Numbered from the stretch's first letter, positions 51,756 to 62,904 are shown. The stretch: DNA of 64,000 bases from Xanthomonas sp. Leaf131 (GCF_001423495.1 NZ_LMOG01000018.1:62001-126000); one strand, 5' to 3'. Notes: a model not told the origin generated them from the sequence alone. Numbers and translations are program-made.

Positions 51756-54314
51756 GTGTCGAACAAGACTCCGCTCTGCCTGGCGATCACGCTGACGTTG
51801 GCTGCGGCCACGTGGAGCCCGCTGGCGCAGGCGGCTGAGGGTGCCGCCGCAACCGGCGCAGCAAGCGCTGCGGCCATCGATCTGGAGCGACTGGAAGTGC
51901 GCCCGCAGACGGAATCGCAAGTACGCGCGGTCGATCTCAAGCGCAGTTCCGATGCGATCCAGGACGCAGTCGCGTCCGATGCGATGGGCCGGTATCCCGA
52001 CAAGAATGTCGCAGAATCCTTGCAACGCCTGCCCGGTGTCAGCGTGACGCGCGATCAGGGCGAAGGCCGCTTTGTGGTGATCCGCGGTCTGGATTCGGCG
52101 CTCAACAGCGTCACCATCGACGGCATGACCATGGGCACGCCGGAAGACGGCACGCGCTCGGCGCCGCTGGACGTGATTCCGTCCGATTCCACCGAGCGCC
52201 TGAAGGTGGTCAAGTCGCCGACCCCGGACATGCCCGGCGATTCCATCGGCGGTGCGATCCAGGTGGAGTCCACGTCCGCATTCGATCGCGACGGGCGCAC
52301 CTTGCGCGGCTCGGTCGAAGGCAGCCACCAGTCGTTGTCGGGCAAGACCAGCCCGAAGGGCGCGTTCAACTACAGCGATATCTTCGATGGCACGTTCGGT
52401 GTGGCAGTGGGTGTGAACTACCAGGATCGCGAATTCGAATCCGACAACACCGAAGTGGCCTACGACAGCTTCGACGGTGGTGCGGCCGACGATCTGTTTG
52501 CCGGTGAGGTGCAGCGCCGCAAATACTTCATCGAGCGCACCCGCATGGGCGCCAACCTCAATCTGGACTGGCGCCCGGATGCGGACAACCGCTACTACCT
52601 GCGTACGCTGTACAGCCGCTTCGACGATGCCGAAACGCGTCAGCGCACCATCTTCGGCCTGGCCGATGGGCAGGTCAGCGCCAATGGCGATGGCACCTAC
52701 AACGTGTCCGATCTGCCCGCCGATTCCATCTCCAAGCGCGTGCGCTATCGCACCAAGAAAGAAGACACCATGGCCTTGAGCATGGGCGGTGAAAATCGCC
52801 TGAGCGCGGCCACCGTGGATTACAAGCTGGGCTACACCAAGACCACCGAGCGCGTGAACGATGAAATGGAAGCGCGCTTCACCTATGCCGGCGACGATCT
52901 GTCGGCCACGGTCGATCAGAACAGCGGCATTCCGCGTTTGGGGTTCTCCGACAACGGCTGGCAGAGCAACGATGATTTCGTGTTCGACCGCTTCGTGCTT
53001 GCGCCCAAGCGGGTGGACGACAGCGAGCGCAGCGCGCAGATCAACGTGCGCTTCGATGGCGAGCATGCCAGTCTGAAAATGGGCGTGCTCGGCCGCTGGC
53101 GCGAGCGCGATGTCAACGTGGACGAAAGCGAGTTGCGTCGCGGCCCGGCGATCGACCTGAGCGACTGGACCACCGCCGCACCGGAACACCGTGGCGGCAC
53201 CTTGGGCGAAAGCATCGGCTCGGACGGCATGCGTCGTTATTGGAACACCTCCGGTAATCTTTACAGCGCACGCCCGCAGGATGTCGGCGGCAATCTGCAG
53301 ACCTCGCTGCAGGACGACTACAAAGCCACCGAAGATGTGTTTGCCACCTACGCGATGGGCACCTGGGACATCGGTGCGCTGCGCATGATTGCCGGCGTGC
53401 GCGTGGAGAACACCCAGTTCGACGCCACCGGCAATCAAGTCGACGTGGCCGAGAATGGCCGCACCGCCACGGTCACGCCGCGCGAAGCGTCCAGCAGCTA
53501 CACCAACGTGCTGCCGGGCCTGCATCTGCGCTACGACACCGGCAACGAGTGGGTACTGCGTTTTGCGGCCAACAAGACCTTGTCGCGCCCGTCGTTCGGC
53601 GATGTGTCGCCACGCGTGAGCATCAACCGCGGCGACAATGAGGTGAGTATCGGCAACCCGGATCTCAATCCTTATCGCTCCAGGAATCTGGATCTGTCGT
53701 TCGAAAAATACCTCGGCAGCACCGGGCTGATTTCGTTGGGTGTGTTCAATAAATCCATCGACGATTACATCGTGCAGACCATCAGCACCAACGACGCAGA
53801 ATTCCCGAACCTGCAGGTCACACGCTCGATCAACGGCGACACCGCAAAGGTGCGCGGCGCCGAATTCAATTGGCAGCAGGCCTTGGACTTTTTGCCCGAA
53901 GGCTGGAATGGCCTGTTGGTCGGTGCCAGCGCCACGCTGCTAGACAGCGATTTCGACCCCGGCTTGAGCGATCGCGCCGGCGACGACTTCACCTTGCCGC
54001 GCTCGTCCAAGCGCATCTACAGCGGCCATCTGGGTTACGAGAAATACGGCTTCAGTGCGCGCGTTGCGGCGGTGTATCGCAGCGAGTATCTGGACACCAT
54101 CGGCGCCAGCCGCGCATACGATATCTATGTCGCCCCGCACACACAGCTGGATTTCAGCATGAACTATCAATTCAACAGCCACGTCAGCCTGTATCTGGAA
54201 GCGCAGAACCTGCTGGACGAGCCGCTGGAGCTCTACCAGGGCGTGCCCACACGCACGCTGCAGAACGAAGAATACGGCCGCACCTATGCGCTTGGCCTGA
54301 AGGTGGCACTGTGA
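51756..54314 (+). CDS. TonB-dependent receptor of a phytate-utilisation operon
   Basis: An 852-residue outer-membrane receptor: signal peptide ending LAQAAEG, IDLERLEVRPQ, plug (AMGRYPDKNVAESLQRLPGVSVTRDQGEGRFVVIRGLDS) and barrel to LKVAL. GTG start at 51756, preceded by GGGGAAG. The 4-bp overlap with a phytase-like gene makes inositol phosphates the likely ligand. Its plug sequence type (YPDKNVAESLQRLPGV) differs from that of the two arabinoside receptors, so it belongs to another receptor clade. Confidence 0.9.
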   Translation: MSNKTPLCLAITLTLAAATWSPLAQAAEGAAATGAASAAAIDLERLEVRPQTESQVRAVDLKRSSDAIQDAVASDAMGRYPDKNVAESLQRLPGVSVTRDQGEGRFVVIRGLDSALNSVTIDGMTMGTPEDGTRSAPLDVIPSDSTERLKVVKSPTPDMPGDSIGGAIQVESTSAFDRDGRTLRGSVEGSHQSLSGKTSPKGAFNYSDIFDGTFGVAVGVNYQDREFESDNTEVAYDSFDGGAADDLFAGEVQRRKYFIERTRMGANLNLDWRPDADNRYYLRTLYSRFDDAETRQRTIFGLADGQVSANGDGTYNVSDLPADSISKRVRYRTKKEDTMALSMGGENRLSAATVDYKLGYTKTTERVNDEMEARFTYAGDDLSATVDQNSGIPRLGFSDNGWQSNDDFVFDRFVLAPKRVDDSERSAQINVRFDGEHASLKMGVLGRWRERDVNVDESELRRGPAIDLSDWTTAAPEHRGGTLGESIGSDGMRRYWNTSGNLYSARPQDVGGNLQTSLQDDYKATEDVFATYAMGTWDIGALRMIAGVRVENTQFDATGNQVDVAENGRTATVTPREASSSYTNVLPGLHLRYDTGNEWVLRFAANKTLSRPSFGDVSPRVSINRGDNEVSIGNPDLNPYRSRNLDLSFEKYLGSTGLISLGVFNKSIDDYIVQTISTNDAEFPNLQVTRSINGDTAKVRGAEFNWQQALDFLPEGWNGLLVGASATLLDSDFDPGLSDRAGDDFTLPRSSKRIYSGHLGYEKYGFSARVAAVYRSEYLDTIGASRAYDIYVAPHTQLDFSMNYQFNSHVSLYLEAQNLLDEPLELYQGVPTRTLQNEEYGRTYALGLKVAL

Positions 54315-55447
54315 TCGCAACGCGCACAAGGCTCCAGGCCACGTTACTCCACATCACACTGCTCGCCACCGCGATGGCGCTGACCGCGTGCGCCAGCGCA
54401 CCGGTCGACCGCGAAGCCGACGAAGCATTGCTGAAAGATCCCTTGCTCAGCGAGGCCAAGGTGGCGCACGAAGTGGTGCCGGAGGCCTTCATCACCACCT
54501 CCACGCCTTCGGACAATCTGGATTCGCCGGCCAGCTGGAGTGCGCCCGATGGCAGCCGCTGGCTGATCGCCACTGCCAAGGCCACGCATGCGTTGGTGGT
54601 ATTCGATGGCGACAGCGGCAAGCGCCTGCGCGTGGTCGGCGGCAAGGGCAAGGCCCTGGGCAAACTGGATCGCCCGAACGGGATTTCGGTCATCGACGAT
54701 CTGCTGTTCGTCGTCGAGCGCGACAACCGCCGCGTGCAGGTGTTCTCGCTGCCGGACTTCAAGCCGTTGACCAGCTTCGGCCAGGATGACCTGCGCGAGC
54801 CTTACGGGCTGTGGGTGCGCAAGCACGAGGGCGGCTACGAGGTGGTGGTCAGCGATAACTACATGTCGCCGGCCAACAAGGATCTGCCGCCGCCGGTGGC
54901 CGAACTCGGTCAGCGCTTTCGGCGTTATCAACTGAACAACGCAGGGCAGGGCTGGCAATCGCGGCTGACGCAGAGCTTTGGCGATACCACCGAGGCGGGC
55001 GCGGTGCGGATTGCCGAATCGGTATTCGGCGATGAAGCCAACGCGCGCTTGATGATTGCCGAAGAAGATGTGGCCGTGGGCACGCAGTTGCGCGAATACG
55101 GCATGGACGGGCGTTATCGCGGGCGCAATGTCGGTGCCGGCCTGTTCAAGGCGCAGGCCGAGGGCATGACGTTGATGGCATGCAGCGATGGCAGCGGGTA
55201 CTGGATCGCCACCGATCAGTTCAAGGACCGCAGTGTGTTTCAGGTGTTCGATCGCCAGAGCCTGGCGCATGTGGGCGCATTCGCCGGCCGGGTGACCGCC
55301 AATACCGATGGCGTGTGGCTGGATCAACGCGGCGATGCGCGCTTCCCCGGTGGCGTGTTCTATGCCTTGCATGACGACCAGGCGGTGGCGGCATTCGACT
55401 GGCGCGATATCGCGCGCACGCTGCGCTTGAAAGAGTGCGCGCCGTGA
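54311..55447 (+). CDS. Beta-propeller phytase-like lipoprotein
   Basis: A 378-residue protein with a lipoprotein signal (LLATAMALTAC). The mature part is a beta-propeller with acidic loops (SWSAPDGSRWLIATAKATHALVVFDGDSGK; GKLDRPNGISVIDDLLFVVERDNRR; DGSGYWIATDQFKDRSVFQVFD), matching the calcium-dependent 3-phytase fold. It would release phosphate from phytate in the periplasm. GTG start at 54311 overlaps the receptor stop. Divergence from classic Bacillus phytase leaves some doubt over substrate. Confidence 0.78.
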   Translation: MIATRTRLQATLLHITLLATAMALTACASAPVDREADEALLKDPLLSEAKVAHEVVPEAFITTSTPSDNLDSPASWSAPDGSRWLIATAKATHALVVFDGDSGKRLRVVGGKGKALGKLDRPNGISVIDDLLFVVERDNRRVQVFSLPDFKPLTSFGQDDLREPYGLWVRKHEGGYEVVVSDNYMSPANKDLPPPVAELGQRFRRYQLNNAGQGWQSRLTQSFGDTTEAGAVRIAESVFGDEANARLMIAEEDVAVGTQLREYGMDGRYRGRNVGAGLFKAQAEGMTLMACSDGSGYWIATDQFKDRSVFQVFDRQSLAHVGAFAGRVTANTDGVWLDQRGDARFPGGVFYALHDDQAVAAFDWRDIARTLRLKECAP

Positions 55448-56823
55448 TCGCTGCGCGCGCGGCGCTGTCTGCAGCGCTACTGCTGGTGGCGATGGCGAGC
55501 ACTCAATCGCTCGCCGCCGAGCGCGCCGCCGAACCGAACACGCAGGTGCCGGCAGGCTCCACCCACTATGTCGCCGACGGCTTCCCGGACCGTATCGTCG
55601 CCACGCCCGCGCAGGCGGCGGCGACCGGTTTCGCGGTGGCCTGGCGTACCGATGCCAGCGTCAACCAGCCGTGGCTGGAACTGGTGGTTGCCGGCGACTC
55701 GCCCGATGTGGGCACGCCGCGCCGCATCCGTGCCAGCACTGCCACGCTGGCCAGCGAAAACGGCAGCTCGCATCATCACCGCGCCGATATCGATGGATTG
55801 ACGCCGGACACGCTCTACGCGTACCGCGTGCAGGGGCACGACACCTGGGGCGCGTGGAATCATTTTCGTACCGCCGCCACGGCCGCCACGCCGCTGACGC
55901 TGCTGTATTTCGGCGACACCCAGAACAAGAATCTCAGCCTGGTCTCGCGGGTCATCCGCCAAGCCTGGCGCTCGGCGCCGGATGCGCGGCTGGCCCTGTT
56001 CGCCGGCGACCTGGTCAGTGGCAAGGATGGCCAGGACGACAACGAATGGGCCGAGTGGTTCGACGCCGGGCGCTGGTTGCTGGAAGGCACCGCAGTAGCG
56101 CCGGCACCGGGCAATCACGAGTATCACGAAGAAGGCGAGGACACCCCGCAGGCCACGCGCACGCTCGGCAGCCATTGGCCGGTGACCTTCGCCTTGCCGC
56201 GCAACGGACCGTCGGCCGCCGCGCGTACCAGCTACTGGTTCGACTACCAGGGCGTGCGCATCGCCGTACTCGACGGCACCTCCGTGCTGGATCTAGGCAC
56301 CGGCCCGGCGCAGGCGCAGTGGCTGGACACCGTGCTGGCCGACAACCCGCATCCATGGTCGATCGTGCTGATCCACCAACCGTTCTTTTCGCCGCGTGCC
56401 GACCGCGAAAACGAAAAGCTGGTCGAACAGGTGCTGCCGGTGATCCGCCGCCACAAGGTCGATCTGGTGCTGCAGGGCCACGACCACACCTACGGCCGTC
56501 GCGGCGATGAGGCCGGGCAGGCGACGCCGGTGTTCATCGTCTCGGTGGCCGGGCCCAAGCAGTACCGGCTCTCGGACATGGCCCGCAAGACCATGCGCCC
56601 GGTCGGCGAAGATACCCAGCTGTATCAGGTGCTTCGCATCGACAACCAGACGTTGCTCTACGAGTCGCGCACCGCCACCGGACGTCTCTACGATGCCTTC
56701 GAGCTCAAGCGCGATACGACCGGGGCCAAGCGGTTGATCGAACACGAAGCAGGGCGCATCGCCCCACGCGATTGCCCACGCAGTGCAACGCTCAAGGGAC
56801 GGGCGGATCGCTGCTGGGAATAA
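55444..56823 (+). CDS. Purple-acid-phosphatase-like metallophosphatase, secreted
   Basis: A 459-residue protein with a signal peptide (LSAALLLVAMASTQSLAAE), an N-terminal fibronectin-like domain (FAVAWRTDASVNQPWLELV) and a calcineurin-type domain with the metal ligands in GDTQ, AGDLVSGKD, GNHEY and QGHDHTYGR. It probably removes further phosphates from lower inositol phosphates or other esters. GTG at 55444 overlaps the phytase stop; a GTG at 55435 is an alternative start. Confidence 0.88.
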   Translation: MIAARAALSAALLLVAMASTQSLAAERAAEPNTQVPAGSTHYVADGFPDRIVATPAQAAATGFAVAWRTDASVNQPWLELVVAGDSPDVGTPRRIRASTATLASENGSSHHHRADIDGLTPDTLYAYRVQGHDTWGAWNHFRTAATAATPLTLLYFGDTQNKNLSLVSRVIRQAWRSAPDARLALFAGDLVSGKDGQDDNEWAEWFDAGRWLLEGTAVAPAPGNHEYHEEGEDTPQATRTLGSHWPVTFALPRNGPSAAARTSYWFDYQGVRIAVLDGTSVLDLGTGPAQAQWLDTVLADNPHPWSIVLIHQPFFSPRADRENEKLVEQVLPVIRRHKVDLVLQGHDHTYGRRGDEAGQATPVFIVSVAGPKQYRLSDMARKTMRPVGEDTQLYQVLRIDNQTLLYESRTATGRLYDAFELKRDTTGAKRLIEHEAGRIAPRDCPRSATLKGRADRCWE

Positions 56824-56940
56824 AGGCGCTGTGATGGAGCTGAGCAGTCGAAGCGGATCCTCGAGTCGTATGAGAGGCATGTGAGGAAACTTCGCCCGCA
56901 GATTGATTTTTCTAATGGATGCGTCGCATATCCATAAGAA

Positions 56941-56960
56941 AATGTGAGTTACATCACATT
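56941..56960. promoter_or_regulatory. Perfect Clp/CRP binding site upstream of the GT32 gene
   Basis: AATGTGA-N6-TCACATT is a fully symmetric match to the CRP consensus core TGTGA-N6-TCACA. Clp, the CRP-like virulence regulator of Xanthomonas, binds such sites. It lies about 105 bp before the GT32 ATG, in a locally AT-rich stretch. A second dyad, ATGGAT-N9-ATCCAT (56915-56935), lies just upstream. Confidence 0.75.
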
Positions 56961-57065
56961 GAAAATGGGAATAGGGTACGGTTAGCCGGATCTCCATCCG
57001 GGTAGCCGGTTTCGACACGGTGCTGCGGTGGAGGTTTTGCTGCCCCCAGCCCCCGAGAAGCCCCC

Positions 57066-57773
57066 ATGATTCCCCATGTGTTTCATCTGACCGCGCCGAC
57101 CAAGCAATTGCAGTGGGAAGAGCGCAGGATCCAGGCCCGTCTGCAACGGCTGTTGCCTGACTGGGTCTGCTACGTCTGGGATGACGCGGACAATTCGGAA
57201 CTGATGCGTCGCGCGTTCCCGGAGTTCGCCGAGCGCTACGAGGCGATCCGCTTCGGCGTGATGAAGGCCGACATCGCCCGCTGCGCCTATATGCACGCGC
57301 ACGGCGGCTTCTATTTCGACACCGATTACAAGCTGCTGCAGCCGCTTGGCGCCGACCTGTTGGTACAGCAATGCGTGCTGCCGATCGAGGATGGCGCGTT
57401 AGGCAACGAACAGTTCAAGATCGGCAATGCCGTATTCGGTTCCCAGGCAGGGCATCCTTTGTGGCGCGCCTTTATCGAGCACATCTTCAGTGTGCATGCG
57501 CCGGAGACGCTGGAAGATCACCGGCAGATTCCGATGATCTCCGGCCCGCGCGGGCTGACGCGCTTCTACAACGCGTATGGCGAGCAGTTCTCGGGCATCG
57601 TGTTCCCGCCGCGCGATGCGTTCCATCCGGACCGTACCTGGTTCGGGCTCGGCCACCGCGGCGGCAAGATCGCCGTCGGCTCGCATCTGTGCTGGGCATC
57701 GTGGCGTGGCAAGTCGACGCGTCGGGCAGTGACCAATTACCTGCGCCGCAAGTTGAGCGCGGTACCGATCTGA
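57066..57773 (+). CDS. GT32-family glycosyltransferase
   Basis: A 235-residue protein with the sugar-binding DXD region, GGFYFDTDYKLLQPL (D-T-D near residue 82), and the family core MKADIARCAYMHAHGG. It has no signal peptide and is probably cytoplasmic. It transfers a sugar from a nucleotide donor, perhaps to a surface polysaccharide or lipid. It is monocistronic and has the Clp site upstream, which points to the diffusible-signal/cyclic-di-GMP virulence network. Acceptor unknown. Confidence 0.85.
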   Translation: MIPHVFHLTAPTKQLQWEERRIQARLQRLLPDWVCYVWDDADNSELMRRAFPEFAERYEAIRFGVMKADIARCAYMHAHGGFYFDTDYKLLQPLGADLLVQQCVLPIEDGALGNEQFKIGNAVFGSQAGHPLWRAFIEHIFSVHAPETLEDHRQIPMISGPRGLTRFYNAYGEQFSGIVFPPRDAFHPDRTWFGLGHRGGKIAVGSHLCWASWRGKSTRRAVTNYLRRKLSAVPI

Positions 57774-57992
57774 TGGCTGCCGGTGGCCATGCAGAGCTGT
57801 TGAGTGGCTCTGCATGGCAGCACGGCGATGGTTGCGGCCGCGGCGCACGCTGCGGTGCTTGGTGCGGTTCACGCGGGTGAAGAGCGTCTGCGTTGACGCG
57901 CTTCGCATCGTGCTTGCTATGTCACAAATCTCGCGCCATCAGCGCGGCAGCCCACAGGACTCCGCGTTTCAGGCGTTGAGCGATGTGCAGCC

Positions 57993-59489
57993 TCAGGCGG
58001 CCTCGGCCTGCACCTGGCGCGGGCCTTCCTTGAGCGCGCGCGCGATCAAGCCGACCAATAGATCGAGCTCGTCTTCGTCCATTGCAAAGTGCGGGGTGAA
58101 GCGCAGCGAATTCTCGCCGCCGTGGATCACGTTGACGCCGCGATGGCGCAGCCATTCCTCGGTGGACCCGGCGCCATAACACTTGAATTGCGGCGCCAGC
58201 TCACAGGAAAACAGCAAGCCGGTGCCCTGCACCTTGGTGATCAAACCACCGAGCTCGGACTGCAAGGCGTCCAGCTTGGCGATCGCCTGCGCACCACGGC
58301 TGCGGATGTTCTCGCGCACCTGCGGGGTGAACAACGCTAGCGTGGCGCAGGCCACATCGAGCGCGCGCGGGTTGGTGGTCATGGTGTTGCCGTAGGTGCC
58401 CTTGCGATACACCTGCGCGGCGTGTTCGGTCACCGCCAGCACCGACAGCGGGTACTGCGCGGCGTTGAGCGCCTTGGAATAGGTTTCCAGATCCGGCGGG
58501 TCGAGCTGCTCGAAGCCGGGGTAATCCACCACCGACAGCACGCCGTGCGCACGCAGACCGGCCTGGATCGAATCCACCAGCAACAAGCTGCCGTGCAGGC
58601 GGGTCAGTTCGCGCGCAGCGGCATAGAACGCGGCGGGCAATGCGCGCCCAGGGTCGCCTTCGCCCATTACCGGCTCCAGGAACACCGCCTCGATAAACCA
58701 GTGATTGCGCGCAGCCTCCTCGAAGGCGCGCTGTAGCGCCGCCACGTCGTAGGGAGCGATTGCGATCACCGAATCTTCGTCGCGGTAGCTGGCCAGATAC
58801 TTGGTGTAGGTCTTGCGGCTGGAATCGGAATACAGGCCGGGGCGATCGGTGCGACCATGGAAGCTGCCCTTGACCACCACGCGCTTGATGCTGGCACCGG
58901 CATGCCGCGCGCCTGGGTCGGTGTGCAGCTTGGCGTTGGTGTCGACGATACGTGCGGCCAGGCCGACGGCCTCGGAACCGGAGTTGAGACACATGAAACG
59001 TGCGAACGGACAACCGCCGCGCGTATGGCCGATCTCGGCGCGCAATGCGCGGTCGAGCCGGCGCTGCGCCAGGCTGGGCGTCATCACGTTGGCCATCACC
59101 TGCGGGCGTGCCATGGCCTCGAGTACCGGCGCGGGCGTGTGGCCGAAGCCGAGCATGCCGTAGCCGCCGGCGTCGTACAGCACCGCGCCCTTGAGCGTGA
59201 CCACCCACGGGCCGCGCGCGGCCAGCGCCACGTACGGGGTGACCGCATCGTCGGCATAGAAATTGATGAAGCCTTCCTGCACCGCGCCGATCTGTGCGTC
59301 TTCGTCCAGATCCAGCAGGTCGGCCACTTCTTCGCGCACCAGCGCGTATTCGTTGCCAGCGGCGTTGATGGCCTGGGCGAGATCGTCGTGGGTGCTGGCC
59401 AGGCGCACGATGCTGGCATCGTCCAGGCCATCGGTCAGGCGGCGGCCGGCATGGGCACGCAGCGGGGCGAGCGGGGCAAGGACGGACAT
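57993..59489 (-). CDS. Class III (ornithine-transaminase-like) PLP aminotransferase
   Basis: A 498-residue fold-type I enzyme. PLP residues: LNSGSEAV (phosphate site), D306 in LLVDSIQAG and the Schiff-base lysine K339 in ETYSKALNAAQYPLSV. An N-terminal extension of about 80 residues precedes the usual fold start. The substrate, a diamine or omega-amino acid, cannot be read from sequence. It is divergent from an Lrp/AsnC gene across 121 bp with a strong palindrome, so amino-acid-responsive control is likely. Confidence 0.85.
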   Translation of the reverse strand: MSVLAPLAPLRAHAGRRLTDGLDDASIVRLASTHDDLAQAINAAGNEYALVREEVADLLDLDEDAQIGAVQEGFINFYADDAVTPYVALAARGPWVVTLKGAVLYDAGGYGMLGFGHTPAPVLEAMARPQVMANVMTPSLAQRRLDRALRAEIGHTRGGCPFARFMCLNSGSEAVGLAARIVDTNAKLHTDPGARHAGASIKRVVVKGSFHGRTDRPGLYSDSSRKTYTKYLASYRDEDSVIAIAPYDVAALQRAFEEAARNHWFIEAVFLEPVMGEGDPGRALPAAFYAAARELTRLHGSLLLVDSIQAGLRAHGVLSVVDYPGFEQLDPPDLETYSKALNAAQYPLSVLAVTEHAAQVYRKGTYGNTMTTNPRALDVACATLALFTPQVRENIRSRGAQAIAKLDALQSELGGLITKVQGTGLLFSCELAPQFKCYGAGSTEEWLRHRGVNVIHGGENSLRFTPHFAMDEDELDLLVGLIARALKEGPRQVQAEAA

Positions 59490-59577
59490 GGCGCATCTCC
59501 TACAAGGTGGCGTTCCCTTTCTATTATCGGCAGAAGATCGGCGTTTGGCAGCGTGAATCTAGGCGAGAAGTACGGTA

Positions 59578-59598
59578 TTTTCGGCGAATCGCCGAAAA
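59578..59598. promoter_or_regulatory. Palindromic operator between aminotransferase and Lrp-type genes
   Basis: TTTTCGGCGA (59578-59587) and TCGCCGAAAA (59589-59598) form a perfect 10-bp inverted repeat around one A. It lies 12 bp before the GTG of the Lrp-type gene, where autoregulation and control of the divergent aminotransferase would occur. Confidence 0.65.
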
Positions 59599-59610
59599 AA
59601 TTGGGCAAAA

Positions 59611-60042
59611 GTGAAAATCACCCCCTCCGACGAACGCCTGTTGTCGCTGTTGCGCGAGGACGCGCGCGCTTCCACCGCACAGATCGCGCGCCGACTCGGG
59701 CTGTCGCGCACGACCGTGCAAAGCCGTATCGAAAAACTCGAACGCGACGGCGTGATCAGCGGCTACACCGTGCGCACCCACGACGCCTACGAACAGGGCC
59801 GCATCCGCGCGCACATTTTGATCACCGTGTTGCCCAAGAAGATGCCCGCCGTGGTCAAGGCGCTGCGCGACATCCCCGAGGTGCGCCTGCTGCATTCGGT
59901 CAGCGGCGCCTACGACCTGATCGCCCTGGGCGTGGTTGGCGGCGTCAACGAGATGGACGTGCTCACCGATGCCATCGGCGCGATCGACGGGGTGGAGCGC
60001 ACGACGACGTCGATTATTTTGTCGACGAAGTTCGAGCGGTGA
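59611..60042 (+). CDS. Lrp/AsnC-family transcriptional regulator
   Basis: A 143-residue regulator: N-terminal helix-turn-helix (STAQIARRLGLSRTTVQSRIEKLERDGVISGY) and a C-terminal RAM ligand-binding domain (IPEVRLLHSVSGAYDLIALGVV). GTG start at 59611. It is likely to bind the palindrome just upstream and control the divergent aminotransferase gene. Effector unknown. Confidence 0.9.
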   Translation: MKITPSDERLLSLLREDARASTAQIARRLGLSRTTVQSRIEKLERDGVISGYTVRTHDAYEQGRIRAHILITVLPKKMPAVVKALRDIPEVRLLHSVSGAYDLIALGVVGGVNEMDVLTDAIGAIDGVERTTTSIILSTKFER

Positions 60043-60576
60043 GGGGGAGTCAGGAGTGGGGATTAGAAAATCGGGATCGGGATCTGGGATGGATAGTGAG
60101 CAATGAATCGGCGGCGAGCAAAGCCCCTCCCCCCTCGGGAGAGGGGTTGGGGTGAGGGTACGGGGCGAAGCCCGCGTGCGCTCAAACTCCAATAGTGCTT
60201 CGCCCGCACCCTCATCCGGCGCCACGCGCCACCTTCTCCCGATGGGAGAAGGGAGCAGGTCGCAGCTCTGGTGATTAACGCCCCTCTCCCGCTGGGGGTG
60301 AGAAAGCACGGTTTGCGCGTCACTGGCGCGCATGCCTTGGAGCGCCCGCGCCGCAAGCGCTGGCCGGGCTGGGCTGGGCCGCGGAGCGGGGGAGGGCACG
60401 AACGGGTATAGGGCGACGCCATCGCCTGCCAGTCGACGATTCACCTTTGCTGGCGCGTGGCGACGCGTTTGCCATGGCCGACACCTGAATTTGCTCGCGG
60501 CGCCTCCCGATGGGAGAAGGTAGTCCCCAGCATGTCCCGCTAAACTAGCGGCCCAAATCGCTGCACTGCCGAACCT
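60043..60576. other. 534-bp repeat-filled gap
   Basis: No gene seen. It holds a full compound palindromic repeat in inverted orientation (60124-60252: GGGAGAGGGG near the start, CCTTCTCCC/GGAGAAGG at the end), a truncated second copy at about 60283-60300, and a lone CTCCCGATGGGAG hairpin near 60507. Repeats probably accumulated here between the Lrp-type and queA genes. Confidence 0.75.
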
Positions 60577-61615
60577 TTGAAGAAGTCCGATTTCAACTAT
60601 TCGCTACCTGACGAGCTGATCGCCCAGGCGCCGCTGGCCGAGCGTGCTGCCAGCCGCTTGCTGGTGGTGCCGCCGTCGCCGCAGGCGCTGGTCGACCGCC
60701 AGGTGCGCGATCTGCCCGAGCTGCTGCAGCCGGGCGATCTGCTGATCTTCAACGACACCCGGGTGATCCCGGCGCGCCTGTTCGGGCAGAAGGCCAGTGG
60801 CGGGCGGGTGGAGATCCTGATCGAGCGCCTGCTCGGCGAGCGGCAGGCGCGGGTACAGATCGGCGCCAGCAAGTCGCCCAAGGCCGGCAGCCTGATCGCA
60901 CTCGATGCCGGTGGTCAGGCCGAAGTGCTGGGCCGCGATGGCGAGTTCTATCTGCTGCGCTTCGATATTCCGACGACTCTGGAGCAGTGGCTGCCGGAGG
61001 CCGGGCAACTGCCGCTACCGCCTTACATCCGCCGCGAGCCGGGTGTGGAAGACCGCGAGCGCTACCAGACCGTATTCGCCCGCGAAGTCGGCGCGGTCGC
61101 CGCGCCCACCGCCGGCCTGCATTTCGACGAGGCGCTGCTGGCGCAGTTGCGCGAGCGCGGGGTGGAGTTCGGCCACGTCACCTTGCACGTGGGTGCCGGC
61201 ACCTTCCAGCCGGTGCGCGTGGACGCGTTGGATCAGCACGTGATGCATAAGGAGTGGCTCAACGTCGGTGCCGTGCTGGTCGAGCAGGTACGGCGCACGC
61301 GCGCACGCGGCGGCCGCGTCATTGCGGTGGGAACCACCGTAGTGCGCTCGCTGGAAAGCGCCTGGCGTAAAACCGATTCCGCGCCCGAGGGCGAGCTGCT
61401 GCCGTTTGCCGGCGAAACCCAGATCTTCATCCTGCCCGGCTACCGCATCCGCAGCGTCGATGCGATGGTCACCAACTTCCACCTGCCCGAAAGCACGCTG
61501 CTGATGATGGTCTCGGCCTTCGCCGGCCGCGAGCGCATTTTCGCCGCCTACCAGCACGCCATCGAACAGCGCTACCGCTTCTTTTCGTATGGCGATGCGA
61601 TGCTGTTGTGGGGCA

Positions 61616-62874
<1,259 letters not shown>

Positions 62875-62880
62875 AACCGG

Positions 62881-62904
62881 CCGTCCGCGCCCTTGCGCGG
62901 ACGG
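62881..62904 (+). terminator. Hairpin after tgt
   Basis: CCGTCCGCGC (62881-62890), loop CCTT, GCGCGGACGG (62895-62904), then TTGGG. The T tract is weak, so read-through into yajC is possible. Confidence 0.6.

Noticed and set aside
57774-57992. Possible gene between the GT32 and aminotransferase ends
   Set aside because: No frame with plausible start and composition; it is the convergent 3' region of both genes, with no clear terminator seen.
60124-60252. Compound palindromic repeat as a possible CRISPR array or attachment site
   Set aside because: There are no regularly spaced identical repeats; the structure matches the compound palindromic elements at 50565 and 50808.
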